Of a DNA stretch of 64,000 bases, positions 19,448 to 30,982 are shown one piece after another. The notes beneath the pieces are model-generated. The model saw nothing but the letters and a program-made list of their open reading frames with translations. It was not told where the DNA came from and searched no databases. The position numbers were made by a program, and so were the translations under genes. The stretch's first letter is position 1. The number at the start of each line of letters is the position of its first letter. Source of the stretch: Aristolochia californica (lineage: Eukaryota; Streptophyta; Magnoliopsida; Piperales; Aristolochiaceae); the NCBI GenBank assembly GCA_029961685.1, contig JARWKL010000015.1, positions 20,295,720 to 20,359,719 of the forward strand, in the 5' to 3' direction.

Positions 19448-20746
19448 TACTTCTGTACTGCTTGCTCAAACGAGAACTTCCATTTCTAACCGAATAATCT
19501 CCGTGACACCGTCGCAGGTCGGAGGCTTGGACCTCGAGCACGAAAGCAAACTCGAAAGCAAATCAGAACAATGGTTCTTAGCCCATCATTCCATCGTCTC
19601 CCAAGCCCTGAAAACAATTTGTCAAACCCGATCCAATCATCGAACCAGAGTTATGGCCGGTTCGGTTCAACGAGTTTCAACTTTTAACCCAATTTTAAAA
19701 TAATAATAATAATAATAATTTATATATTAACAAAGAGGAAACGAGACAAAAAATGGAGGGTTATTCTCTGTTTGGCAAGCACATCAGTTGTCAAATTTGT
19801 GGATCTCGGATCTCGAAATATGAGACCAAATATAAAAAAAATAAAAGACAATATCTAAAATCTCGAAGAAGCATTCCAATGGCGCCACATATGCACAATC
19901 ACACCAAGAGATAGCGACCTTGGAATCTCCTTCAATTTGAAGAAGACCCTACAATTATCCCTAAAAATACGGAAACCGATGAGGAGGCCATGCACCTCAA
20001 CCGACGTTGGGCCCGCATAGGAGAGACCCAATTGAAAGTTGAAACTACAAATATACTAAAGAAACTAAAATAACAAATATAAAATATAAAAAAACTACTT
20101 AAAGAAAACGTTTTGATAATTTTATGTAAATACATAATAAAATTTTAACTTAAACCAAAAACAGACTTCAAAACCTAGGATCAATCATCATACCCTTTGT
20201 TTAAGTCCATACTCCATAGACAAAGTGAAGAAAATTGCATTTTGAACTACTTCAAATAAAATGATCTCATTCAAAGTTGCTATAACCATAATGATTTCTT
20301 CAACATTTGATATCCAATGTAAGAAGGTAGAAACATGAGGGGAGAATTGATCTAAAACCAAGGAAGGGAAGACTGCATTGATGCTGATAACATCGAAGAA
20401 AAGCATAAAATTATGACAAAACATGTGCCTCTGCAGCACCAAAAAGAGCCACAGCAATCATGATCTATTGCCAACATATGTAAAATGACAGATCATAATG
20501 GCTATCTTTCTTCATGTTTCCATTACCTGGTTAGTACTGTACACTGCTCTGCCAATTTGACAAAGTAAGAATCTAAAATTTTCTTGTTCCTCAGTTACAG
20601 GTATGCATTATAACAACTGGGAGAGCAAATTCCCATTCAATTAAAAAGACAAAGATGAAAGAAAGATCAGCAGCCTGATGTTATGGCATAAATATCTGTA
20701 ACTGCACTGAAATTAAGTACAAGAAAACTGTGTAATATTACATGAT
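19448..20746. other. Spacer between MINE1 promoter and CPSF30 3' end
   Basis: Contains the MINE1 5' UTR and promoter (from 19448 upward on the minus strand), a LINE 3' fragment (19690-20030), an AT-rich stretch, and the probable 3' UTR of CPSF30 just below 20747. No further gene is supported. Confidence 0.6.
19690..20030 (-). mobile_element. LINE 3' fragment
   Basis: The stretch shares 'ctgtttggcaagcacatca', 'tttgtggatctcgga' and 'atctaaaatctc' with the LINE at 8068-8865, in the same orientation. It begins on the left with an (ATA)n tract, which some plant LINEs carry in place of poly(A). It is short, heavily truncated and non-coding. Confidence 0.7.
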
Positions 20747-23700
20747 CTATTGTTCAGACTCCCTTTGCTCAGATGCCATGTCTCCGTCTGAGCCCCGCCT
20801 CTTCTTCTTTCCTTCTCCATGCCTTGACCGCCGAGGTGCCTCATCCTCACTCTCGCTATCCTCATGTCTAAAACTATTTCCATAGGAGTCATCATGCATC
20901 CCCCTCGAGGATTGTGAATATTTCGCTTCCTCGTCTACTCCAGTTTCAGGACCCTTGCTCTGATCTGAATAATTAGTGTGCTTCTCAATTCCAGAGCTCC
21001 TCTGGTCTCTCCTCACCATTCGTCCAGTGCCTTGTGGTGGTAGACCTGGTGGGAGTGGCGGCCGGAATGGAGATAGCCCACCCATTGGCCGGTTGGGACG
21101 GGCAGCTGCCGGGCCAGACATTCCCATCCCTCCCATGAATGGACCCCGTCCTGAACCCATCATCATCCCCATACCACCAGCTGGAAAAACTGCTCCTGGC
21201 TGATGGGGACGTCCATGAAACATAGCAGAGCTAGCTCCATCCATTGGACTGAATCCCTGATTCAAACCAGAGAAATCGTTTGGGAATCTGGGCCCCATAG
21301 GGCCATATGGTGCAAAGGTCCGGGGGCCAACACCAAACATATCCGGCATAGGGAATCCATCTGGTGTAACGGCTCCAAAGCCAAACCCGTCTGCTCCCAT
21401 CATGGCAGGAGGAAACCCCCTCATTCCTGGCATAGTCCTTGCTCCTCGGGCTAGTGGCATGTGTGGGGGCCACATAACTCCTCTTCCCCTCCCTCTGCCC
21501 TGGGCCACATTGAGGTTCTGCCCAAAACTCTCTTCCTCTTCCTCACTCTCTTCTTCTTCCTCCTCTTCATTGTCCTCAAAAGGAACTATGTCTGGGTTCT
21601 CAACACCTTCATCTGGATTAACCCCTTTAGCTTTTTCCTCCTCTCTTTTGGATTCAGCGGCTAGCCAAATGGCCTGCCAAAACGAAATTTAAAACTCAAG
21701 GTTACGGTTTTCTATTGTGATCTCACAAATAGAAATACTTCCTTGTAATGTGAAAAAATTTCTCAGATAACCGTACAATAATTCAGAGAGGCGAAACACA
21801 ATTCAATCACAATGAATAGTCAGGATATTTGCAAGCACAAAGTGAGGCAGAATTTGAATCACCAAATAGAAGAAAAAAGCATTCACGTGCAATATCAGAG
21901 TGTAAGTTACCATATTTTAAAACAACCAACCAACATACCATGAGTTCACTATCTGGCTCAATGTAGAGTAAGGAAGCCAACTGCTCCCCAACAGAAGGAT
22001 CCAACTCCTGACAGTCTCGACTTATCTGTAATAGTGCAGATCAACAACATACAAGAACTTGCACATCAATAAAGGTTTACAAGCTTTTTACAGGTTAAAC
22101 AGGGAAAGCCAACACTCTTGAGGCAGAAAAGCCAGGAAAGATTATCCCAATAAATTGACACCTGAAGTGTAGGAAGTTAATATTTATGGATAACTAACTG
22201 TGGTTTTGATCTAATAAAGGTAAACACTAATGCCAAAATTAATCAAATAGAATGTATACCTTTACAGGTAAGTTCTCATTGTATGGATTCCTCAAATGGC
22301 GAGTTTTGTGAAAGGACAATTCACATAGCTGCAAGTAGAATCCATAAAATGAGTTTCACATTATAGAGAGATTCAAGAGGGTATAAGATTCTAACAGGCG
22401 CAGAATGTAAAGTAAAAGAGTCAAAAAGTGATAAAGATTGAAATTCAATGTAATTAAAATACTCTTGAATGCCCACTACCCAATTTCTGGTGCTTAAGAA
22501 AACAGAACATGGACCAATCCCAGCCCATTCGTAGCTGACATGTCAAAAACAAGCTTCATTCAAAATATTTAATCAACTGCTAAACAAGCTCAAGCATTGA
22601 CATGTGAAGCTCAGTCAGCCCAATTCAGTTTGCAGCCTAACTTGTATTTGTATTTGGATAAATAACAGCTCTTTCCACTTTCAACCATACGATTCTCTAG
22701 ATATGTTTCATTTATGTTCATTTTGTCAGTAATTAATAAGAAATAAAAGTAAAAAAAATTATTTCAATTTGTAAAAAAGATGATTACAATTTTTGCTTGT
22801 ATGTATCTCTAGGGAGACAAGAATTGGCAACGGATGGTACACAGAAAGCTCCATAAAGATCTCAATTGACATACACTGACTCAATGAACCGAGAAGTAAA
22901 GAGAAAGAAAACATCAACCAAATGAAAACCAGAATTTTGTGTCTTATGATCTCCACATGAAAAGTGATGAAATGCTAGATTTTTAATGCAGAAAGAGGAA
23001 AGGGAACCAAAACACAAGTGATTAAAGGGGCAAGCTATGTGACAAAACTGGACTACAAGTGTCGAAACAGCTAACTAGTAAAGGAATAATCAAAAGCGAT
23101 TGAAATGTTAAAGAAAAGGTCAACTGGAAGTCATAAACACTTATCAATAAACCCTTCCCTTTGTCTTCCTAAATCAAATACCATTGCAATATTAATAAGT
23201 AAACTCAAGAACAGAGACAAGAAGACATATCATTCTCATCAATAAAGAGAAATCCAACAACTAAAACAAATAACCAAGAATTGCAGGCCTTTCAATGAAC
23301 TAACAATTGCTTTTCTTTTCATCATCCATATAGTCAATAAAGCAAAGAAAGTATTTAAACGACAAAAAGGCCAAAAGACCTGAGCTCTGATGTCATGTAT
23401 AGAGTAGTACAGTGGGTAAGACAGAAGTAAACAAATGTAAAAGGAAAATAAACTACTTCAAATATCATTCCAATGATCAATAGCTTATTCTATATACGGG
23501 TCATCCGACTACCAAAAAAGTTCTTCCATTTCTATTTATTTACTCATTTATCAAACAGTAAATGGGGAAACTGGTAAATCCACGAATAATTAATAAAAAT
23601 ATTTAAAATCTATAAAATCATAAAAACTATCAAAACATCACACCACAATATACATTATACACAAACACTAATAATAATATAACTCCAACTATCAATAGGG

Positions 23701-26700
23701 AAGAGCAGTTGTGTAGCTTATGTCACTCCACTTATGTTTAGTAGTGTTTAGTAGGTCAAACACATCTGATTACTAAAAGGATCTCCAATTTCTGATCTCG
23801 GACCGGAGATCAGAGAAGTTTATGATTGAAAAAAAAGAAAAAGAGGACAGACCAAAGAAAGGGGGACGCGGTCTGGCCCTTGCCCAGCGCCACAGATATT
23901 TCAGGACTCAAATGGGGAACAGGGGGCTGTGCAAAGGGGACAGCGGAGAAAGCCAGAGAAGTCTGGACCTGGACTGGAGGTACCATCCACTCCCTTCCAG
24001 ACATTAATGATGATGACGATATTATAATACTAAAAAAATTAATGATAATAATATCAAAATACCTGGAGTGGAGTTAGGGAAGACTAGAAGAGAAGTCTAA
24101 ACTCTCTGGAGAGCAGAGAAGCGAGTCAACACTAAGGAGATAATCAGAGAATGGTAGGGCGCCAAGATTTAGCTAACTTTTGCATTGTCAAATTAGATTA
24201 CCAAATGAACCTTCAAAATAATCAGGTAATCAGGTAATTGGCTATGCAATAACCATTACCCGTTTCCTTTCCACTTAATAAAAATAAACAATTAAACAGG
24301 TAAATTACCAGAATCCTTAATTCGGTAAGGAATTTTACCATTTTCATTCATTTTAATAAATGATAAATGGAAAATTAGGTGAGTGTGTAAAATTAACAGC
24401 CCTGAGGTAATTAGGACCATATAGACCAGCATAAACTCTGAAGCAAGGTTTGGTATCAGGAACAGGATAGAGGGGAAAAGTACAGAAGAAGGAGAGAGGG
24501 GGAGGGAGAGAAAGTGAAAAGATTGACAAAAGAAAAAGAGGGGAGATGCCCTCAGACTTGACCTTTTTTCCCTTTACATAATGGGTCATAAAAAAGATCA
24601 ACTATAAATACAAATGTATCATACTCTGATTACACATAAAGATCAAATATGCATATGCAATGGTAGGTTGACCCTTAAGCTCAACAGCCACATATTTGGG
24701 GTGGGGGGGTAATTGTCAGGTCTTGAGTACAAGTCTCACAGGGGGAAGGAGGGGTATGTGAATAATCAACATTCAAATATATATATACACACACTTGTGT
24801 GTGAGTGATATTTTTAGATCATTTTTATATATATTTATATTTAAAAAAGAAACTAAAAAGTAACTAGAAATATAGTTAATAGTACTGAATATGATCTGTG
24901 GAGAACGCCAAGGAATAGGTAGAATTTTTCTTATCACGGGAATGGGGATTACAGCTTGCCACTTGAGCATCAGATTAATTCCAAAGCTTACAATTCTTGC
25001 ATCTTCCTACTCAAAATAATTTCAGAATACCATGTACCTTTAACCATTTGACAGAGAAATTTCTGCCATAGTGTGCAGTTCCATGTGCATACTTCCAATT
25101 TCCTCCACCAACCAATCCACCAATTTTAGATGTCATCTTTGCACATCCCTGACAAAACAAGGATAATTAGAGTACACTGTCAACTTAGAATTTTCCGACA
25201 AAAAAAAAAGAAAAAGGCTATGCCAATTTAACCAGTGGAACACACACACACTCTATCCATCAAAACGAAATACAATCTACCATCAATGTGCATCCTAGCC
25301 TCACCTGGAAATGGCGAGTGCGGTTAATGGAGAATATCAAAATCACATTCTCCGAGGAGTCAAAAGCTTCATTAAGTTTAGCCTCATTGCTCCTCTGAGT
25401 TGCCCACACACCCTGCTGTACTGAGAGTTCCAGATTCTCTCTGTTGCAACTCTTAACGATAAAAAACCTATTATTTTATATGGCAACAAACAATCAGAAG
25501 CACATCTGCAAAAGACACCACAAATATACATTCCAGAAAAAGAATGATGGAAGAGAAGCCTATAGACTAAAAATAGGCAAAGATTAATCAAGCTCAACTC
25601 TGTTTCACATCCACAAAAGCTTCAGGATACCAAGAAGATACGTAAAAAGCAAGAGCAAAAACCATGCAGCTACAAATCAAAATAGACGGCAATGCACAAT
25701 TTTTGCATGAGTTTTCTTGGCAACCAAGAGAGCGATGATTCCAACTCTCCTATGAATAAAAATTCTGGTGACAGAGAGGATTCGGAGAGATGTAGGAGAA
25801 GTATATTGCAAGGAACCTAAACTGTGAAGTCTTCAACTCAAGTGCACTCTGTATAGGTGCATGTACACAAATCAACGTTTGAAAGAAAAAGAAAGTTCTT
25901 TTATTTATGAATGAGCCCCTCAAACATGATAGAGTGGAAGGTAAGTCAAGTGACACAAGCACACAAATATTTACATCACAAAATTTTCTGTAAGCTTGGC
26001 AAGTAAGCTGGGCACATATCCCAACTTTCCAGCTTTTATTTTAAATGTTTTTTATGTCTTTATGCTATCACCGGACCAATACTTGCAAGAAATGGTTGAA
26101 GGTCTAAAGATATGGCAAGAAGTGGTGGAGAAAGATTTGAAAGGGGCTAACTCCACAATAATATAGCAGATCCAACATAAGGAGGATGCAGCTGAAGGCT
26201 CGAGAAATTCCAGCACTCATAGTATTCAAACAAAGTTTTAAGGTAAAACAATTATAAAAATTACTTTAACCTGTGCATAAAAGCTTAATTCAGTTTTTAG
26301 AAGTATAAACTAAGTTTTTATTATTTTTGGAAAAATTAACTGTCTCCTAAGAATCTTTTAACTTCATGAAGATAAACTAAAAATGATAGATGATATTCAT
26401 ACTTCCCAAGGAAGCCATACACACAAGTTACAAGAATGAAGCTCAAGATAATAATCCCAATAGTGAATGAAGTATATAGTATTTAAGAATCAGAACCTTC
26501 TCTTAAATGAATGGATTTTTATGTTGTAATTTCACATTGTTAACTGAACTTTTAAAAGGAGTCACCAACAATTACTAGCTATAATCAAAATTGGGTTTAT
26601 TGTAAGATGACCTCTGTAAAGAGGGATTGCATCTTTTGACACTATTTGGAGAATCCTAACTTGGATGGACAACAGTTGAGATCTTTCTCTAGTTAGACAA

Positions 26701-28611
26701 TCCTAGCCTCTTCTTAATTGAGAATCTCGATGGACGGCTGTGAGTTGAGGGTGACTCCAACATGATTGGATGGAGCTCAACCCCCTCTGATGCTCCGTGA
26801 AGGCATTGACAAACTTTTCATGAGATCCTAGATCTCTCCTCTATTATCAATATTTCTTGGTTTCATGTTTCTCCTTCAGCCAACTCTGTGACTGGCTCTT
26901 ATGCTAGGCACAGGGTCCCCTCCAATCCCTCGTTGTTTCAGGTTTCCATTTGCCTAGGCTGTAATCTTTTCTGTTTGTTTGCTTTCACCTTTAATGAAAT
27001 CTCACCTTTCTCACAAAAGAAAAAAGGGGGAACGAGAACTATGCTAACACCTTTTTGCAGCAACCTCTTCATAACTGTTCCTCCTAGGTAGAGTACTGCT
27101 TTACCATAAATCAAAAGAGAAGTTCAAAAAGGTCACAGATACACACTTAAAACATCACGCCAAACTAAGCATCACATCTTAAAAATGGCCACAGCTATTA
27201 ATTGAGACTTTAGGAGAAGTAGTATACAACCACAGATAGGTCTTATAAAACCATTTTATAAAAATAGTACAAGTGTGCTTTACATAAGCTGCTAGGAAAT
27301 CTAAAATCTCCAGACAAACCTAGATTGCCCTTGAGGAAGGGGAGCTATAGCAGCCTTGCTCGGTTGATTTGATACACCATTAGAAACAGTTTGTGACTGT
27401 GGCTGGTTAACTTGAGGCTGCTGAATTTGACTCTGCTGCTCTGTATTAGGAGCATCAACAGCAGCCTGAGGCTTTGTGGCAATGCCTTGGTTTATCGCAC
27501 TAGAGTTTGGTTGAAAAGGAGGCTTCTCTGCTTGTTGGGGGTAATTTGAGTTCCTGTGTTGAAAGAACCGGTTTGAAGAACCATAGCTGAAAGAACTCAG
27601 ATGCTGAAATTTTTGAAAGATTTCTTCCACTGGTGGTGGGGGTCCAGGAAGCTTTGCATGCCTATACCGGCAATCTGGACCGTTTGGACAGAAACCCAAT
27701 TTGTACCTGCAGACGCAAAGGAAACGACAGTGTCAGAACCATTTTTCACGGCTCTAAAAAATAATAGCAGGAATACGTCAACATATTACCAGCATACGAA
27801 ATTGAGTCGAAAGCATGCACCCTAGAAATAAATAAAGTAAAACAACCTGAGTATCAAGTATAAATTATTGCAAGCGTTCATTCATGGTTTACCACATGAA
27901 ACACATAGTACAGGTCCAGGAACTAATTCATTTCCTGGCTAAGAAAAAGTTTCTAAAACCACTGCCAAACAATGGCTTAACTCTTGCTAGACATATGTAG
28001 AACGTAACTGGACAGCAAACAAACTGGTTATACCAGTTCATATTTACTAACACAAAAAAGACCTACCCAGTTTCATACTGAATTTCGTTTGACCAGAGGA
28101 AAAAAAAGGAAATTTTCTCCGACAAAGCAAGCTACACACAACAAATATCTATTTGAATAACGGATTGAGGTTGCAATAAAATAAAATCAAAAAAAGAACT
28201 TCATCCAGACACAAAGACTTACCTGTTACACTCCTTGATGTCCTCATTTGTGTGCTTATAAACACAATCCTGCTCCCTACACTCTCCAAACACTTTAAAA
28301 AACCGGCAAACAGGCATCCTCGATTTATCATACTGATGCAAGAAGCCACAAGCGTCCCCTTTCATACAGAGACTGCGAAGCCAATGCCGACAGACCGTTT
28401 GCCGAAAACTCCTACGGTTACCATGAATGCCGACGCCGGAATCAGCTGCAATCGGACCGGCTACGGCACCGGCGTGAGCTGCTGAGTTATTGGCAGCAGA
28501 AGCGGACGTGGAGTCAGCCGGAATGAGCGGAACAGAAGCGGTGGGATTGGAGGGCTCGGCCTCAAGGCCGCCTTCGAAATCGAAATTGAGGCCTCCTTCC
28601 GCGTCCTCCAT
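20747..28611 (-). CDS. CPSF30: CPSF30-L: cleavage/polyadenylation specificity factor 30 with YTH domain
   Basis: This is the nuclear pre-mRNA 3'-end processing factor; the long plant form also reads m6A. Seven coding exons join in frame through GT-AG introns: 28611-28223, 27706-27320, 25467-25305, 25148-25038, 22328-22260, 22025-21939 and 21673-20747 (TAG), giving 710 residues (Arabidopsis long form about 630). Three CCCH fingers: C74-C82-C88-H92, C102-C111-C116-H120 and C128-C136-C142-H146, the last split by intron 1. A Gln/Pro-rich linker follows, then the YTH domain at about 259-390 (FFIVKSCNRENLELS, VWATQ, ENVILIFSINRTRHFQ, GGGNWKYAHG); W280 and W331 are the likely aromatic-cage tryptophans. 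The C-terminal exon holds an acidic run, an RGRGRG tract, a Met/Gly/Pro-rich region and a charged Arg/Ser/Glu end. The neighbour SAPS gene is divergently transcribed, 2.4 kb away. Confidence 0.95.
22329..25037 (-). other. CPSF30 intron 4 (2.7 kb)
   Basis: AT-rich intron joining YTH-domain exons. It holds a short SINE at about 24662-24777 and otherwise only unrecognised sequence. The GC-richer patch at 23800-24000 has open frames on both strands but no resemblance to a known protein. Confidence 0.7.
24662..24777 (+). mobile_element. Short tRNA-derived SINE (decayed)
   Basis: Matches the family at 17274 and 18424: ttaagctcaacagccacat, tcaggtcttgagtacaagtctcac and taatcaacattcaaat. A G-run (ggggtgggggggt) interrupts it. 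No clear target duplication was found. Confidence 0.6.
25468..27319 (-). other. CPSF30 intron 2 (1.85 kb), candidate site of alternative polyadenylation
   Basis: Its donor AG|GTTTGT is weak compared with the gene's other donors, which would favour occasional read-through to the short isoform. Several AATAAA-like words are present on the minus strand, but I cannot say which is used. 26700-27027 looks like a decayed plus-strand LINE tail. Confidence 0.55.
26700..27027 (+). mobile_element. Probable LINE 3' end, plus orientation
   Basis: The segment 'gtaatcttttctgtttgtttgctttcacctttaatgaaatctcacctttctcacaaaagaaaaaa' has the look of the 3' end of plant L1-type LINEs: a U-rich trailer with 'taatgaaat' followed by A-rich sequence. 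No coding domain remains, so the call is tentative. Confidence 0.4.
27301..28611 (-). CDS. CPSF30: CPSF30-S short isoform: read-through of exon 2 into intron 2
   Basis: If intron 2 (27319-25468) is not spliced, the frame continues from the exon-2 donor for FVWRF and stops at TAG (27301-27303), giving a protein of about 264 residues with all three CCCH fingers but no YTH domain. In Arabidopsis the same gene yields a roughly 28-kDa, 250-residue short form by polyadenylation inside the corresponding intron, and a long YTH form by splicing. The in-frame stop only 20 bp past the donor and the size agreement suggest the same two products here. Isoform use cannot be read from DNA, so this is an inference. 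Confidence 0.6.
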
Positions 28612-30982
28612 TCTTGCCGCTTATGCCTTTCAGTGACTAGGGTTTTCCTTTTGCCGTACCTTCGAAGCGCCGAGTTAGGCTTGTTGGAGGAGGTCTTCCA
28701 TTAGAGTGACCGCCTGTCACAGTCAGAGAGAGTCAGCCGGTTGTTCCTTTTCGAAATCGAAGCTGCTGTACACTGTACAGCAACAGACTTTGTTCGAGGG
28801 GCGTCCTTTTTGTAGAAGAAACCGTAAGAACCCTCTATTTTTCCCACGTCAAAGAGGCATTACGGTAAATATATTCCCCACGTCAAATGGATGGCAAATG
28901 GTGTAAATAAGTGGCATTCTCAAGATGGCACATGGATGTAAATAGAAAAAATGTTTTTTTTCTTTTCAAGAGTTTGTACAATGTAATCGTTCTAATCTTC
29001 CTTTATAAACTACAAATAGAAAGTCAAAATCAAGGGATAGATCAATAAGTCTTCCATCTTCCCTCGCATAATCGTTCATACACTTTTCTCTCAAACCCTC
29101 TATATCGCTCTTCTTTTCCTTCTTCCTCTCCTTCTACTCTCGTGCTCTTGGCTAATAACTTGATGCATCCTATAGTTTAATAGACCAAGAATGAGAATTA
29201 TGAGTCAAACCTCTTTGCATTAAGACAGGGACAAAGGGCATCACACCTCAAATGGAGTAAAATTTTAAAATGATAAGAGTTGGCTCTTAGAAAGGACCCC
29301 TTTGAGAGAGTGAGCTTGAATGATAAAAGAATTCACCCCTACATCAAAAGAGTCAACTATGTGCCCTCTAAAGGAGGCCAGAATTTCACAAAAAATCCAC
29401 CATGTCAAGAAGTGTCAACCCTTTCTATAAAAATTCAAATTGACATGATATCATGCCTTATTTTGGAAGTTGTAGGTTTCCAAAATATGTAACTTACTAC
29501 CATGTTTACTAGTAAAAATGGGATTTTATAGAAAAATAGGAACATTTTACATTTGTGAACCAATCAATGCTTGGATGAGGTGTTTGGTAGTTATTAAAAA
29601 CCATTCTATAGCTCTATTAGTTGTTAATAGTAAATCCGCATAATTTGATAAGTTTCGTATCTTAACATCTTGGTTATGCTTTTTAATGATACTGATTAAC
29701 AAACGTTTTTACATTGGTACCTTTTTTATCGATTCTATTACAAATTTATTTATGATTTTATGTATTGTCTTTTGACTATTTAACTTATTCCTTAACAACC
29801 CATTTGACTAGAATTACCCGTGGATAATACGATGATTCAATGGAGTACAAAACATCCGTTACCTTTGTTGTTTCAAATAATGATGCAAAATAGATTTCCT
29901 ACAGTTCAAATATGTAGCAAAATGACTCTCAGTCATACCCATTATAGCTTCTAATCGATCAGATAGGACTCCTATTAAGTCCCCTCTCCCTAAGTCTATT
30001 AAAATTAGTTTTTTATAAAAGTAAGCAAATAAAATTTATTTATTTTCACCTTAATCAACTAGATTCAATTGATATTACAGTTAGATGTCGAACTCCCAAA
30101 ATTTAACTATTTGAAGACATTAATTGATAAATCATTTTATATTTCGTCTCTCATTTGTTTGCCTCTTCACCCCTCTTTCGGTCCTTCCCTGTAATCTCTA
30201 CTGATGAAATCGCTTCCCTGTAATCTCTACTGATGAAATCGGTGAGATTCCATAAGCAAAACTTATGATAATTTATCGACTTGTAAGTAATAAGATATTT
30301 CATGTCATGTGTAATTAAATTGTTTTTTATTAACGTAGAACCAATGTGAATAGATGATTTGATTAAGATCTCATCTATTTAGATGGAGGAGACAAAAAAT
30401 TTATCATCTTTCTTTACCGTTTGAATAAAAATGTAAATGCTTGCTTAGTTTGAAAGTCCAATGTTTGGGAAGCAACATACACCAGACTTCTCCCTGTTCC
30501 CCTAAACTCAATAATTGATTGCTAGCTTGGTTAGCAGGCGTGAGCCGAAATAAGACGATTGCTGAAGAAATAAATGTGTTAGAGGGAAAAAGGGCAAAAA
30601 CGGAGACAAATTGGAGAGAAGAGAAGGGTGTGACTACGAGTGTCTCATATTTCTCCTCTTTCGTGTAATTGCATTCCCACGCCTTTTGGCCGAGGTTTCA
30701 TTTCTGCGAACACTCCCACACCACCCGCGATTGCCGGGATTCGGTCCCGTCTACCATTTCCCGCCGATGGGGCGAATCTCGTCGCCGCTTCTGCCCTGCT
30801 GATCTCTCCTTTGCTGCACTCGATTTTCTTGAAATCTCGACTCCCTGCAGAATTCTAGGGTTTCTCTTTTCCGCTGCTTTAGGGTTTGTGGTCTCGATTT
30901 TCTGGGAGGGGTTCACGTTTGGTTCTTCGATTCGCAGATCTGAAGGATTTTAGGGTTGCCGACTCCAATTGCGCCCATCAAG
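28612..30982. promoter_or_regulatory. Divergent intergenic region with CPSF30 and SAPS promoters and 5' UTRs
   Basis: CPSF30 reads left from 28611 and SAPS reads right from 30983, so both promoters lie here. The last 350 bp before the SAPS start are GC-richer with 'agggtttctc' and 'tagggtttgtgg' words typical of plant 5' UTRs, and contain upstream ATGs (for example at 30768, opening a short frame ending before 30803) that could act as uORFs. 29000-30500 is AT-rich without a recognised feature, apart from a small direct duplication 'ccctgtaatctctactgatgaaatcg' at about 30188-30240. Confidence 0.55.

Noticed and set aside
20976..21692. Plus-strand open frames across CPSF30 exon 7
   Set aside because: GC-rich Met/Gly/Pro coding sequence leaves antisense frames open; the minus-strand reading carries the family features.
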